Positions 9,872 through 21,581 of a stretch of 64,000 bases of DNA are shown piece after piece (within the stretch, counting starts at the first letter, position 1; each line of letters starts with the position of its first letter). The stretch is taken from contig JADDOH010023038.1 of NCBI GenBank assembly GCA_016648135.1, positions 248,001 to 312,000 on the forward strand. The letters run 5' to 3'. Below the pieces are notes generated by a model. It did no database searches and was not told the origin of the DNA. It saw only the letters and a list, made by a program, of their open reading frames with translations. Made by a program: the position numbers and the translations under genes. The DNA is from Agrypnia vestita (lineage: Eukaryota > Arthropoda > Insecta > Trichoptera > Phryganeidae).

Positions 9872-9965
9872 TTACCTATAAAACTCAATGTCTGTCTGTC
9901 TGTTTTTTTTACAAATCTACACCGTTTGTCCGGTTTGACCCAAATTTTGCACACTTATTATTTTG
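9872..9965 (+). mobile_element. 5' fragment of a second microsatellite Helitron
   Basis: Immediately after CTAG|T the 'acctataaaactcaatgtc' start and (TCTG)n repeat begin again, then 'ccgtttgtccggtttgacc'. The copy breaks off where the LINE ORF1 sequence begins. Either tandem insertion or a rearranged boundary. Confidence 0.5.
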
Positions 9966-9975
9966 AAATATATTT

Positions 9976-10887
9976 TTAATAGTCATAATCAATTTTTTGT
10001 CTTGCAAATTCCATCATTTTTATTTTATACTTGCATTTGTCGCTTCTAGCGGAATGGTCCATTGGTGTGGTCATGTTATATTTAATGTTCATCTCGGCGC
10101 AGTTTGAGCATTTAGGAATTGTGTCCTTTGATAAGCAGTCCTTCGTATAATGATTGCTTCCACAATGAGCGCATATTGGGTTTAAGTCCTTTTGATAACA
10201 TTTAGCTGCCGTATGGTTAAATTTTAAGCAGTGATAGCATTGTGTCAAAGGGTTGCAATCTTCGACCTTTATTCTAGTAAAACCTAGATTGACCCGTCCT
10301 TTCCTAATAAGTAATTTTCTCAATTCACCAGATGTTTCAATAATAAATTTTTTTTGTTTGAACTTTTTTATTTGGATTTCCCCTTTCACCGTAAGCGCAT
10401 GTTTTTCACTGTCTATTTCCCTTATCATTTTTACATCCTCATTTTGTAGTGTGATGTCTTCTATAAAATCTTCTTTTCTGTAATTTTCATTTATTCCTTT
10501 AAAAATGAGACATGGTCTTCTTTTTTCAATTTCCAAAGCGTTTATTCCGTCAGCATTCAATTTATTAACTTCATTTTTTAATATATATATATATATATAT
10601 ATATGTTCCTTTTTTTGGCAATTTATTAAAATTTCTCCTTTTTTCGTTTTTCTCATCCCACTTATCCCTATTCCAAGCTTTGCTACATTGATTTTTGTTT
10701 TGATTATATCATTAAGTTTATCCGAGTTGACATTTTTATTATTGGATTTTACCAGTAATGGATAAGAAGTTTCCTGATGAGGCCTGGACGCAGATGGTTT
10801 AGGCCCGGTTGTTTCAAATTCGATCAAAGTAAGCGTAGAGTTTAAACTGAAATTTTTAGTACTTTTTTCAAAAACGGGTTGTTTCAA
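9976..10887 (-). CDS. Non-LTR retrotransposon ORF1 (gag-like, zinc knuckles), 303 codons
   Basis: The C-terminal third carries three Cys/His clusters: CYHCLKFNHTAAKC (CX2CX4HX4C), CAHCGSNHYTKDC (CX2CX3HX4C) and a longer CSNC...H...C. This arrangement is typical of ORF1 proteins of R1/Jockey/I-type LINEs, which coat the element RNA. The middle region is lysine-rich and charged. An (AT)n microsatellite at about 10,578-10,603 encodes an IYIYIYI insertion. The first 28 or so residues are read from a MITE inserted at 10,802, so the native N-terminus is lost and this start is probably artificial. No ORF2 (reverse transcriptase) follows; the downstream side is Helitron repeat. Likely a dead 5' fragment that still keeps an open frame. 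Confidence 0.75.
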   Translation of the reverse strand: MKQPVFEKSTKNFSLNSTLTLIEFETTGPKPSASRPHQETSYPLLVKSNNKNVNSDKLNDIIKTKINVAKLGIGISGMRKTKKGEILINCQKKEHIYIYIYILKNEVNKLNADGINALEIEKRRPCLIFKGINENYRKEDFIEDITLQNEDVKMIREIDSEKHALTVKGEIQIKKFKQKKFIIETSGELRKLLIRKGRVNLGFTRIKVEDCNPLTQCYHCLKFNHTAAKCYQKDLNPICAHCGSNHYTKDCLSKDTIPKCSNCAEMNIKYNMTTPMDHSARSDKCKYKIKMMEFARQKIDYDY

Positions 10888-10920
10888 ATCGGATTAAGCG
10901 AAATCTGTCAGAGAATTCTG
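10802..10920 (+). mobile_element. GGCCCGG-family MITE end overlapping the ORF1 start
   Basis: TTA (10799-10801) is followed by GGCCCGGTTGTTTCAAATTC and about 100 bp closely matching 3,993-4,100, including 'gttgtttcaaatcggattaa'. The right end was not located. Confidence 0.65.
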
Positions 10921-11330
10921 ATCGGAAATTCTAGATTAAACTCTCGGTCAGAGTCGCACATGCGCACTGCGCAATGTAATTGACATCTGTCAATAAAACA
11001 TCTTTTTATTAATTTTTCGACATTTTACATACAAAGTGTCGAAATGTACAATATTATGTAGGGTGACACAGGCTTATCTGACGATCGACTGAATCTACAG
11101 TATATCCTTAACAGGAGAAGTAATTTACTTAGATCTCGAACAATACTTTTTTGTCAGAAGAAATTGATTTTTCCGCAACTCTAAATGAATTTTACTGCAG
11201 GGCATTGTCGACAATTTTTTTTTTCAAGGTTTCTATTGTAATGCTTCCTTTTAGACAGAAAGGAAGTATTACTATTCTGTCGTAACAAAATAAATATAAA
11301 TAAGTAAATATTACATATTCCGTCGTAACC
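10921..11330. other. Intergenic, no feature seen
   Basis: Mixed composition; short poly-T run near 11,215. No gene or repeat recognised. Confidence 0.4.
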
Positions 11331-11680
11331 ATGAAAATAAACGAAATCGCACACGCAGAGCAAAGCGGCCGGAGCCAAGGCGCGAAGGTTATACACACAG
11401 GCTTACGAGTCACACACACTATGATAGTATCCCTGTCAACCGCCCTCGCGGGGCCTCCGAGCAGGAGACGGAAGGCGTGCCACGGCGGGCCGCGCTGCCT
11501 TACTTTTGGAGCGGCTGTACCGGCGCGCGAGACCCCCCCCCGCACCCTCTTCCGCTAGCCTTCCGCCCGGCAAGCCAGTCTTCTCCGGTCATCATCCGGG
11601 AACCGAGCTCTGAGGTGCGTCAGCTACGCCGCCCGCCCTAAGCAAATTACGGCCGCCATTTGCATAAAAGTTACGGTGTC
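11331..11680. other. GC-rich, CpG-rich island
   Basis: A sharp rise in G+C with many CpG and GGCC/GCGC words, including a run of nine C (11,532-11,540), in an otherwise AT-rich window. Overlapping open frames occur on both strands, as expected from stop-poor GC-rich DNA, and none looks like a known protein. It could be a promoter or conserved non-coding block, or transposon 5' sequence. Confidence 0.4.
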
Positions 11681-11717
11681 TGAATTGTTTGTTGTTAATT
11701 TTCAAATGTGAGCCAAT

Positions 11718-11837
11718 AACATACCTCTCGCCGTGTTACAAAGCTAAACAGTGTGTTCAAATGATTTAAACGCAAATAATATACTTCCCGCCGTGTTATA
11801 AAGTTAAACAGTGTGTTCAACTAGTTTAAACGCATAT
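11718..11837. repeat. 60-bp tandem duplication
   Basis: Two units at 11,718 and 11,778 share 'cgccgtgtta', 'aaacagtgtgttcaa' and 'tttaaacgca'. A partial third begins at 11,838. It lies about 200 bp before the giant LTR element. Confidence 0.75.
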
Positions 11838-12941
11838 AGTAACGAGTTCGTCGTGTGAGACAATGTCGGTCTCGCAATAAATACATAATAATAATCGTTC
11901 TCTATGTTTTATAAACGACTAAGGGTGAAGTAGACCAAAGTTAAAAAAGTTCATCGCAAGCGCCTCGAGCGCCTTTTTCTAAAAAAATAACACATTACTA
12001 TTGGCGTCATGAACATTCCCCGCCAACAAGGGTGTGATGAATCACCTGTTTCTATAGATTTTTTTTTTATTTTATTTTATTATTTTTTTTTGAACTCTAA
12101 GATGATTTAAATGCTACGCGGGAAAAAATTGAGCTAAACCCACCTGGCGGAGTATTGGCGCTACAAAAATTTGGGGATGATGAAACGCTAGTATTGGGAC
12201 GGAGTTAGTAGCGATTGATAGGATATAGGTTACGAGCAGTTAATATTCAATTCTTATAAAACATATTAATCTTGTGGTAAAGCCGCGTTTGGTACAAATG
12301 GTTGACGATCGGCGCGGTCCGAGCGGTCCACATGTGCTTCCCAAAAAAAATACTGAACACGGCTTTCGTAGATTTAGGTCGCGTTTATTGCAGTTTAAGC
12401 CGTTAAAAAACCGATTAACGTCTACTCTAAGGTGACGATGATATTGACAGTTCCACGAGGTTTCTGAATTATTGACTTTTTTGCTCGGGTTTTGAAACCG
12501 TTTAAGAGCCGTATATCTTCATCTCGAGTGGATCCCCGTGCAACAGAGAGGCAGAATATTGAGCAAAACTAAGGAAGGCAGGTCTAATCGGGGGATCGCG
12601 AGAGGAAAACGCCCATAAATTTTTTTTATAGGAATTGGCCGTGTAGCACGGATTAAACGTGTACGTTGTACCAGAGGGGTGACCTTAACTGAGCGGATAA
12701 TGATTTATTTTCGTTTCGCGGGAATCGGATAACGTAGGCAGATAGAAAAGTTAACTATAATTCTATTATATTTATCTGTAGACTAACGCTCTTCAGGCTT
12801 TTACAACAGATAGGTAATTGTGCAATGACGGTATATACGGTTAGGAAAGAGATAACGATAACGTGTAAGCATATTAATGGCACGACAAGAAAATAAGATA
12901 CTCGAATATAGATACAATATATTAGCTATGTAATCACTACA

Positions 12942-13193
12942 AACCTGTCCGACGTTAGCGTAGTTTCAACAGGACGGGTAACGTGTATACGATTGGCTAT
13001 TCTAGCTCAGATTTCGCCGGGTTTGGTAGTAATAACCACAAAACATAATTGGAACAAGTGTATCTATCTAGATACACTTGTTCCAATTATGTTTTGTGGT
13101 TATTACTACCAAACCCGGCGAAATCTGAGCTAGAATAGCCAATCGTATACACGTTACCCGTCCTGTTGAAACTACGCTAACGTCGGACAGGTT
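12942..13193. repeat. Perfect palindrome, two 125-bp arms, 2-bp spacer
   Basis: 12,942-13,066 and 13,069-13,193 are exact reverse complements. The 3' LTR has only one arm at the matching place (25,406-25,530) and then continues. It therefore arose by inverted duplication after the two LTRs separated, or it is an assembly or sequencing artefact. Confidence 0.9.
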
Positions 13194-14879
13194 CTTATCT
13201 AAGAATATTGTAAATAAAATAATATGAATTTGCGGCCCATATACACATGAAATAAAAGGATAAAGCGTATGGGGATCTTATAGATGGATGGATAAATGAA
13301 ACAAATATATATAGGAGTAAATGCAAGTAAAAAGCAAGCATATAAGTACCAAAAACATAGGAGAACATAGTGTGATAGAAATTCGAAGACGGGAGGAACA
13401 ATAATGTGAAGTGGAACGGATATAGCAAGAGCATGTAACAATGATAAACGTACAAATACAGACAACTACTTGAGACCGATTCGACAGATACTAGCAATCT
13501 TTCAACACACCTCTAAGAACATGGTGAGCGGTATATAGTTATCAGCGGAGGCGTCCAGTGCCTTGGCAATAAATGAGCACTGAATTAATCCGACGCCTTG
13601 CCTGCGGCACTGGAGGTTTATTTACTTATTTGTTTTATTTGTTTTCATTTATTGGGTTTCTTACAGCCATATAATTAATCAATCTTTGAAGAAAAGACAA
13701 TAATTGATGCACAGAGTTTTGGGCCAATTACGCGAAAACACATACATACAATCGATAAAAGAATAATAAAAACATGTCCAATAGTGGGTTGTGTGAGTGT
13801 GTATCTGTGTGTTTATTTATTTATTTATTTATTTTGTTTTGGGAAAAAATTAAAAGCAAAACGATCTTAAAAATCTTCCACTGAATTTAAAAATTTAATT
13901 TAACTTACATTAATAGTTTATTGTGTTATAGCGAATAGTACTCTTCCAGTATTATATTGTTCGAGAATATTCACTGTCTATGTAACATAGTTATTTTGTG
14001 GATCAATCTTACTGCCAATAAAAATAATAATAAATGGTTACAAATTATGTTTAAATTCCGCAACGGAGGGAGCTAATACGTCCCTGTGCGCGGAGAGTCG
14101 CGGCCAAAAGACAGGATTCATTGGATGATTCACGAGAAAAGATCGCCCAAAATTAATTTAAAATTAGGTATAGTACCTTTGGATGATTGTTATATCTAGG
14201 TATGCAGTGTGCACGTGGTGAATATATGGAAATTGATCCCATGATATAGCGGCCAAGAAACGTTAAATTTCCGATAAAGACGAGTGAAAATACGGGAGAA
14301 CGGGACATGATAATGGTAGATAATGAAGAAACATCAACTATGATTAGGGGAGTACCCGATAGATTGTGGTTACGGTTGATCAAACGACAATATGGACTGA
14401 ACTTAGAAATTAAATATTAAAAATTAATTATCGCGCTTGTGAAGCGAGTTCAAACCGTCTGAAGCCACCAAGTCCGTCCCAAAACGGGCACAGGGACGGA
14501 GATAGAGACGGCAACAGGAGGTGGGATCAACTGACATATCCGAGTGGGGATATGGTTTTTTTTTGCCAAATTGAATCTTAGGAACAAAGATTTAGGTTTC
14601 AAGGAAAGTAGGATATTGAAAATCCTGGAAACACACGACTTAGGACCTTTGGCTGCTAGGGGGGGTTTAAAATGTCAAGACACAGCAGAAATCGGGGAGT
14701 TGGTGAACGTCTACGAGAGCGCGAAATCTGCGTCGGTTGTTTTTTGAGTGAAAGTTACCGTCGACTTAGTGTCCCAGTGGTTATAGTGAAAATTATAGTT
14801 GAATTTCAAGTGAAAGTGGTGTGCGGGTAAATATACTCTTCGACATTGCTCACGTTAAAGGAAAAGGGGGGTACGGGTT

Positions 14880-17060
14880 TGATTTTATTTTATAAAGGGT
14901 AATTAATTTGGCATATTAGAACTTCGGAAATTACTGCGCTTTATTAAGTTGATTAGTCCGGCATATATAGAACTGATATTTGCAGATCTCCGGAAACTAG
15001 CTGTGCGTTATAAAGATACCTATTTTATGCTAAACACGCGGGAAATTGTTAATAAATCTTGTAAAAATACCTATCTTATGCTAAATACGCGAGGTCCTGT
15101 CAAAAGAGTTTTAACTCAGAGTACGGGATTGATTTTATAAAGGTAATTAATCTGGCATATCGGAACTTCGGAAATCACTATGTTCTATAAAGTTAATTAT
15201 TTTTGTCGTCTTACTAGGTTCACAGAATAATATTCGCAGAATTTCAGGAAACGGTAGAGTTCAAATTTAGTTAAATTCTCGTTTTACTAAGTATAGTATT
15301 GGCGGATCTCTGGAAACTAGCTGTGCGTTATAAAGATACCTATTTTATGCTAAACACGCGGGAAATTGTTAAAAGATAAAAGGGTTGTTACTAACAGATT
15401 CGATTTTAAATAAGTCTTATAAAATTACCTATTTTTTTGCTAAAATTTAATTAATTTAACTTGGTCACATTTTAATTTTTACATTTGTAAGGCATATAAT
15501 ATTTCGTTATATGAAATGTTTCGATTAGACCGGATTTATTTTAGTTATTGAAAGGATATTTAGTTTATTTTAATAATTTCTCTTGTTTATGTTTAATAGT
15601 AAGAGTCCGTTAAAATTATAGCGAATAAATTCTGGGATTAAAATACGTTTAGTGAAAAATATATAGCTGATCTCGCGGGGTATCAGGTTCAGCCCATAAT
15701 AATCTAGATTTTCATTTCGTTTAAAATTATATAGAGTAATTCCGTGAGAATCGGGGTTTATTTACAATTTTACAGATGTATGAAATTTCATTATTCTAAA
15801 AAATTATATAAAATAGTCTCGTGGGGGTCGGGGTTTATTTACGGTTTTACAGAAGTACAAGTTTCACTATTTTATAAAGTATATAAAATTGCTTCCGTTC
15901 GGCCCGGGTTATCTTATATTATATAGGAAAACATAGGTCCCGCGCTATTAAAACATATAAAAACGTTTCATGTGGCCGGGATTATTACGCGCGTTGGGGA
16001 AAGTCTATAAGGTAAAAATATGTTTATTTTGATTCGGGTTATTTTATATTTTATGAAAGATATTTGCCTCGCGGACTTAAACTATGAAAAATGTTTTAAT
16101 TAGTTCTGGTTATACTTTAGGAGTGATGTAAACTTCGCGATTGTATAATTTGGGGTACTTCGTATTGTACGAAGACGTAAATCTCGCGTATAAAAACGTG
16201 TATAAAAAAAACGTATATCATGTATTCAAACATATAAAAACTTCTAGTACATTGTTTCGTTAGACCGGGGTTGTATTATACTTATAAAGATGTTATAGGG
16301 CCTCGTTATATTGAAAATACATATAAACCGCCTGGGGCCGGGTCTCCTTATTTATAAACTATATAAGATTTCGTTACATTTAGTTATATAAAATGTTATC
16401 GTTCGGGAATTCGCGTTTCATTTTAAGCATATATAAATATAGGGTCCCGTTTTTGAGCAATGTTAGTGTTTCGTTTAGAATTCGCGCCTTCATTTAATAA
16501 ATATGAAACATGTAGATTTCAATCAGAACTATTTTAAAATGTTTCGTTTAGAAATTCGCGTCTTGTATTATAAATGTGAAAATTATAGTATTCGTTTTGA
16601 GCTAAAACGTGTGAACATAGAAACACTACAGTTTTGACCGCTATTTTGTTTACTCTGCCTAGGACATTCTTGCGGTGTATTAGACTTGATGGTAAAATTT
16701 AAACTCTTACTCTGTTTAAAATATACGTAGTGTCTCCGCCTAGATTGGCTTCACGATATACTTTATGAAATTTGTAAGTTCCGTTGTCCTAAAATTATAT
16801 AAAATTACCTTCGTTTAGATCGGGTTATATCATATTCCTCGTGGAACGCGTAAACCTCGTTGTCCTGAAACTAAATAAGGATGTTTCATCTAGACCGGGT
16901 TCATTTTACATTTTAGGAAGAATATAAGTCCCGCGTCTTTCACTACATAAAATGGATTTGGTAAGATTGGGGTTGTTTATACTTGTAGAAATTACAGAAT
17001 CCCGTTATTCCTAAACTATATTAAAATGATAAATTATATTAAAATGATTTAAACTATATT
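14880..17060 (+). repeat. Degenerate ~90-110-bp repeat field in the LTR
   Basis: A recurring but heavily diverged unit can be followed across 2.2 kb: 'tataaaa(t)', then 'tttcgtttagaccgggtt', 'attttatattttatgaa', 'tctcgcg' or 'tcccgcg'. Clear instances are near 15,520, 15,690, 15,960, 16,030, 16,260, 16,370, 16,540, 16,800 and 16,880. The same field is at about 27,230-29,410 in the other LTR. No coding. Confidence 0.55.
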
Positions 17061-17129
17061 AAAATTTGCCGGAGAGTGGATATCAAATATTCGAGATGAT
17101 AATAAAATTATTATTATTTTTTTTTTATT

Positions 17130-17530
17130 TATTTGTTTACGCCCATTAGGCTTTTACATAAAGAGTATAAAATAAATTTCAAAAGCACATACATTAAAAG
17201 TTTCAGGAATAGCACCAAATCATGAGTATAAAAATTAAAAATGTAGAGTAGGTAACGAGCAGCAATGCGTATAGGCTTTTACATGAAAAAAATATATCAT
17301 AAAATTAAAAGAACATACATTAAACAATATAAATTACAAGTAGCAAATTATTAAAAGTACCGGAATAGCACCAAAACATGAGTACAGAAATTAAAAATAT
17401 AAAGTACAAAGCGGCAATGTGTACGAAAAATATATATTACCCACCATTACATATTAACAGCTGAAGTCAGTAACGAAGCAGTATTGCCTCTTTAAGTGTA
17501 AACTTTACTTTCTCCAGACTGCCGACGAAG
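17130..17530 (-). other. Possible LINE 3' tail in reverse, inside the LTR
   Basis: Two imperfect copies of a block with 'aggcttttacat', 'aaaattaaa', 'gcacatacattaaa' and 'aatagcaccaaa(t/a)catgagta' (near 17,150-17,260 and 17,275-17,400). Read on the minus strand it resembles the 'tgtaaaagcctaa...aataaa' 3' ends of insect LINEs. Weak assignment. Confidence 0.3.
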
Positions 17531-17749
17531 ATGTCAATCATGCAACCATATTCATTACATTATATTAAGAATAATATAATTTTGTTATCAATGCACAAAC
17601 TTGGCAATGAACTACCTACATATGTCGACATTTTAAATCTATCTCTCTCAAAATTTAAAAAATCATTATATGATCATTTCTTTTCAAAATATTAAATTTT
17701 TATATAATGTCTTAAATTTTTTATATATATATAGCTGGCTATTCAAATT

Positions 17750-18243
17750 TAATATTGCTATATTATCGGTGAGTAAAAATTTCTGAGATCACTACTTTAC
17801 ACTCTTTTGCATATATACTTTTTTTTTACATATATGTCTAACCTCATTATGTTTAAACTATGTATATATACTTTTTTACATTTATACCCTTTATTTTTCT
17901 TTTACATTTAATCGTTTGTTGTATTTTAATTATGTATAAACCTGCTACTTTACACCTTTTGCATATATACTTTTTTACATACATGTCTAACCTCATTATT
18001 TTTAAACTATGTATATATACCTTTTTACATTTATACCCTTTATTTTTCTTTTACATTTAATCGTTTGTTGTATTTTAATTATGTATAAACCTGCTACTTT
18101 ACACTTTTTGCATATATACTTTTTTTACATACATGTCTAACCTCATTATGTTTAAACTATGTATATATATACTTTTTTACATTATACCCTTTATTTTTCT
18201 TTTACATTTAATCGTTTGTTGTATTTTAATTATGTATAAACCT
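17750..18243. repeat. ~150-bp tandem repeat, about three units
   Basis: Units share 'tttataccctttatttttc', 'atttaatcgtttgttgtatt', 'tatgtataaacctgctac' and 'tctaacctcatta', repeating near 17,881, 18,030 and 18,181. The counterpart in the 3' LTR is 30,080-30,580. Confidence 0.75.
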
Positions 18244-18275
18244 GTTGTAAAAGGCTATTAAGCCGTGTAATTAAT

Positions 18276-18277
<2 letters not shown>

Positions 18278-18353
<76 letters not shown>
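18278..18353. repeat. (AAT)n microsatellite
   Basis: About 25 nearly perfect AAT units. The 3' LTR version (30,612-30,690) differs in length and interruptions. Confidence 0.9.
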
Positions 18354-18355
18354 TT

Positions 18356-19309
18356 AAGAATAAAACTAAATCGGCGGACCCTAAAAGTAATATGTATTGA
18401 CCTTATAAAGATGTAGACTAGTGGGGTTTTATTATAGAAGCAATCAATTCTTTAACAACAACAAGTGGACAAGTGGTTGCTTCATGGGTTTGTTAAAACT
18501 TATAAATGGATGGAATCCTAGATTCAAAGCTTAATCCCGGTATTTCGGATAAATATAAGAATATGTAACATCGGAAAATAACGGGTAACGGGTTTTATGA
18601 AAAATATCGGTGCGTATAATCATTAGAGTATGATCATTAGAATTGGAGTCTAGTCTCGATGACCCGGGAAGTACGGATACGTAAGACGGAAATAAGGACT
18701 ATGTTGCAGTATTATTAAGATATATAAATACTTACAACTGTCGAGCTAGAGTCTAATTCCGGTATCCCGAGGAATATAAATTCAAGGAAAAGAAAATAAT
18801 GTCTAGTTTCGGTTTGATTAAGGTATATACACCGTATAGTTGCCGAGGCTGGATACTAAGCCCCAGCTACGGAAACTTATAATCGCGTAATGGCAGGATC
18901 AAAGGTTAGGTCGCGAACTATAGTTAATTAGGGGCCTGTGAATCGTGTGCGCGTGCAAGGCAAGTGTCCGCAATCCTTAGGTATAAAGTGAGGTACATAA
19001 AGTGAAACTACGATGCACTGGAATGGATATAATCGGCGGCAGATGGGTAAGTCATGTCATCCTCTTTCCGTTTTGAGATTATAACGATATATAAAGGTGG
19101 CGCACGATTAAGAAGAATGGTCTCGGGTTCGACACCCCAGACAGAGACGGAAGAAGCGCCGACAGTGAAAGCTAACCCCTGTACCGTAAACTTTACATAT
19201 GTTTTCCCACAGGTGTTCTTTGCATGTTGGATCCGTACTGACCATAATAGGGGCGAATTAATTCGCCAAATAACCCTTCTCTGCATGTGTGTGAACTTCC
19301 AGGGATCGC
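18356..19309. other. LTR unique segment, no gene seen
   Basis: AT-rich sequence with one GC-richer stretch (19,080-19,180) that includes GGGTTCGACACCCC. Short open frames on both strands are shared with the 3' LTR and match no family. Confidence 0.45.
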
Positions 19310-20053
19310 GCGGCCCGTGTGCTCGACGCCGAATTTAATTATTCATTTCTATTTATTTATTTAATTGATGATTCATTAATACATTAGGTGGTTATTTGTC
19401 TATTCATATGCCGCGTCCCAGTTATATATAGTCAGGCGGCGTTTCGATAGCATCATCATCGGCCCGTGTGCTCGACGCCGAAATTAACTATTAATTTCTA
19501 TTTATTTATTTAATTGATGATCCATTAATTAATTAGGTATTTATTTGTCTATTCATATGCCGCGTCCCAGTTATATATAGTCAGGCGGCGTTTCGATAGC
19601 ATCATCATCGGCCCGTGTGCTCGACGCCGAACTTAATTATTCATCTCTATTTATTTATTTAATTGATGATTCATTAAATAATTAGGTAGTTATTTGTCTA
19701 TTCATATGCCGCGTCCCAGTTATATATAGTCAGGCGGCGTTTCGATAGCATCATCATCGGCCCGTGTGCTCGACGCCGAACTTAGTTATTCATCTCTATT
19801 TATTTATTTAATTGATGATTCATTAATTAATTAGGTATTTATTTGTCTATTCATATGCCGCGTCCCAGTTATATATAGTCAGGCGGCGTTTCGATAGCAT
19901 CATCATCGGCCCGTGTGCTCGACGCCGAACTTAATTATTCATCTCTATTTATTTATTTAATTGATGATTCATTAATTAATTAGGTATTTATTTGTCTATT
20001 CATATGCCGCGTCCCAGTTATATATAGTCGGGCGGCGTTTCGATAGCATCATC
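19310..20053. repeat. 149-bp tandem repeat, five units (5' LTR)
   Basis: Units start 'cggcccgtgtgctcgacgcc' at about 19,310, 19,460, 19,609, 19,758 and 19,907. They run through TTTATTTATTTAATTGATGA and end 'aggcggcgtttcgatagcat'. The 3' LTR has only three units (31,650, 31,799, 31,947). Confidence 0.9.
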
Positions 20054-21035
20054 ATCATCACCATCACCAGCAGTGTCCCAGTTATATATTGTCAGGAGAC
20101 GTTTCAATAGTACCATCATCATCATCTTCATTAGCGATGTTCCAGTCATATATAGTCAGGAGGCGTCCCGATAGTAACATCATCATCATCAGCAGTGTCC
20201 CAGTTATATATCGTCAGGAGACGTTTCAATAGTATCATCATCATCATCATCATTAGCAGTGTCCCAGTTATATATAGTCGGGGGGGGCGTTTCGATAGCA
20301 TCATCATCATCACCATCTTCTTCATTAGCGGTGTCCCAGTCATATATAGTCAGGAGGCGTTCCGATAGTATCATCACCATCATTAGCAGTGTCCCAGTTG
20401 TATATCGTCAGGAGACGTTTCAATAGTATCATCACCATCATCTTCATTAGCGGTGTTCCAGTCACATATAGTCAGGAGGCGTTCTGATAGTATCATCATC
20501 ATCACTAGCGGTGTTCCAGATATATATCGTCGGGGGGCGTTGCGATAGTATCATCATCATCATCGTCATCACTAGCGGTGGTTCAGCTTTATATCGTCAG
20601 GAGGCGTTTCGATAGTATCATCAACATCATCATCATTAGCAGTGTCCCAGTTATATATTGTCAGGAGACGCTTCAATAGCATCATCATCATCACCATCAT
20701 TAGCAGCGTCCCAGTCGTATATCGTCAGGAGGCGTTTCAATAGTATCATCATCATCATCATCATTAGCAGTGTCTCAGTTATATATATAGTCAGGGGGCG
20801 TTTCGGTAGTATCATCAACATCATCATCATAGCAGTGTCCCAGTTATATATCGTCAGGAGGTGTTTCAATAGTATCATCATCATCATCATCATTAGCAGT
20901 GTCCCAGTTATATATAGTCAGGGGGCGTTTCGATAGCATCATCATCATCATCATCACTAGCGGCGGTTCAGCTAAATATCATCAGGTGACGTTTCGAGAG
21001 TGACAACATCATCTTCATCAGTGATGGCAGGGTTC
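20053..21035. repeat. ~60-75-bp (CAT)n minisatellite, about 15 units (5' LTR)
   Basis: Each unit has 'gtgtcccagttatatat', then 'gtcaggaggcgtttcgatag' and a (CAT)n tract of varying length ending in 'tagc(a/g)gtg'. The first half matches the end of the 149-bp unit, so the minisatellite probably grew out of it. Met- or Ile-rich open frames here are artefacts of CAT/ATG repeats. Confidence 0.9.
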
Positions 21036-21573
21036 CAGTTACACATCAGTCGGAGATAATTAGGCAGATCCCATCATCATCGATGGCAGGATTCTAGCTG
21101 TACACCATTTGGAGAAAATACAACGACATCCCTGGCCAGGGGCTAGGCATATCCCTACTGTCCAGATCCACCTTTCCATCTACTAATACGAGGGGTCATG
21201 GCCTCGTGAAACCACATGGCAACCAACCATTACAAGTATTTATTTATGTATTGTATATGTATGTATATGTATGTATATTATATTTTATTAGTATGTATCT
21301 ATTCGTACGTAGTGTATGAGGGGGCTCTTCACGGGTGGCACAACACCCGTGCGGATGTCTTCCCTCGTCTGGAATGGATTGAACGTATTGATGCATATCA
21401 GATTATAATAAGTACTACCTGGGAGGGTGGTTGCAGTCACTGTAGTGTCGCGAATGGCCAATGGGCTGCAGTTGCTCACAGGCGAGGGTTGGGGAGCCTA
21501 GGAAACTCCCCTTCCCCACTCGCATATTTTTGACTTGACAGGTGGCCCGGGACCATCTTTACAGTAGCTTCAG

Positions 21574-21581
21574 TATATATA
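21574..21581 (+). promoter_or_regulatory. Possible TATA box in the 5' LTR
   Basis: TATATATA in a moderately GC-rich context, about 950 bp before the LTR polyadenylation signal. If used, it would give U3 of about 9.5 kb and R of about 0.9 kb. No independent initiator evidence. Confidence 0.2.

Larger units (their letters stand above)
17531..18355 (+). pseudogene. LINE 3' end captured in the LTR, with (AAT)n tail
   Basis: A frame from 17,531 reads MSIMQPY then a NNIILL...MHKLGNELPTYV block and SLSKFKKSLYDHFFSKY before a stop. This resembles the C-terminus of Jockey/CR1-type reverse-transcriptase ORFs ('...LFN.LP...FKK.L..HL'). The downstream untranslated region contains three 150-bp repeats, then 'ggctattaagccgtgtaatt' and an (AAT)n tail, which suits a LINE 3' end. 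The same is present at 29,871-30,690, where an indel truncates the frame differently. Confidence 0.4.

Noticed and set aside
11192..11558. 117-codon minus and 75-codon plus frames
   Set aside because: They overlap on opposite strands in a GC-rich block. Absence of stops is compositional.
13195..13497. 100-codon minus frame conserved at 25,531-25,833, hydrophobic
   Set aside because: Present in both LTRs by copy identity. The Tyr/Phe/Leu-rich composition is expected from AT-rich DNA, and no start context or family is seen.
19080..19150. tRNA or tRNA-derived SINE (GGGTTCGACACCCC B-box-like motif)
   Set aside because: The motif and a TGGCGCAC upstream word are too close together, no cloverleaf can be drawn, and no tail follows. 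It is duplicated only because it is in the LTR.
20146..20936. Open frames rich in Met/Ile/Asp on both strands
   Set aside because: They are translations of (CAT)n/(ATG)n minisatellite tracts with no other coding signal.
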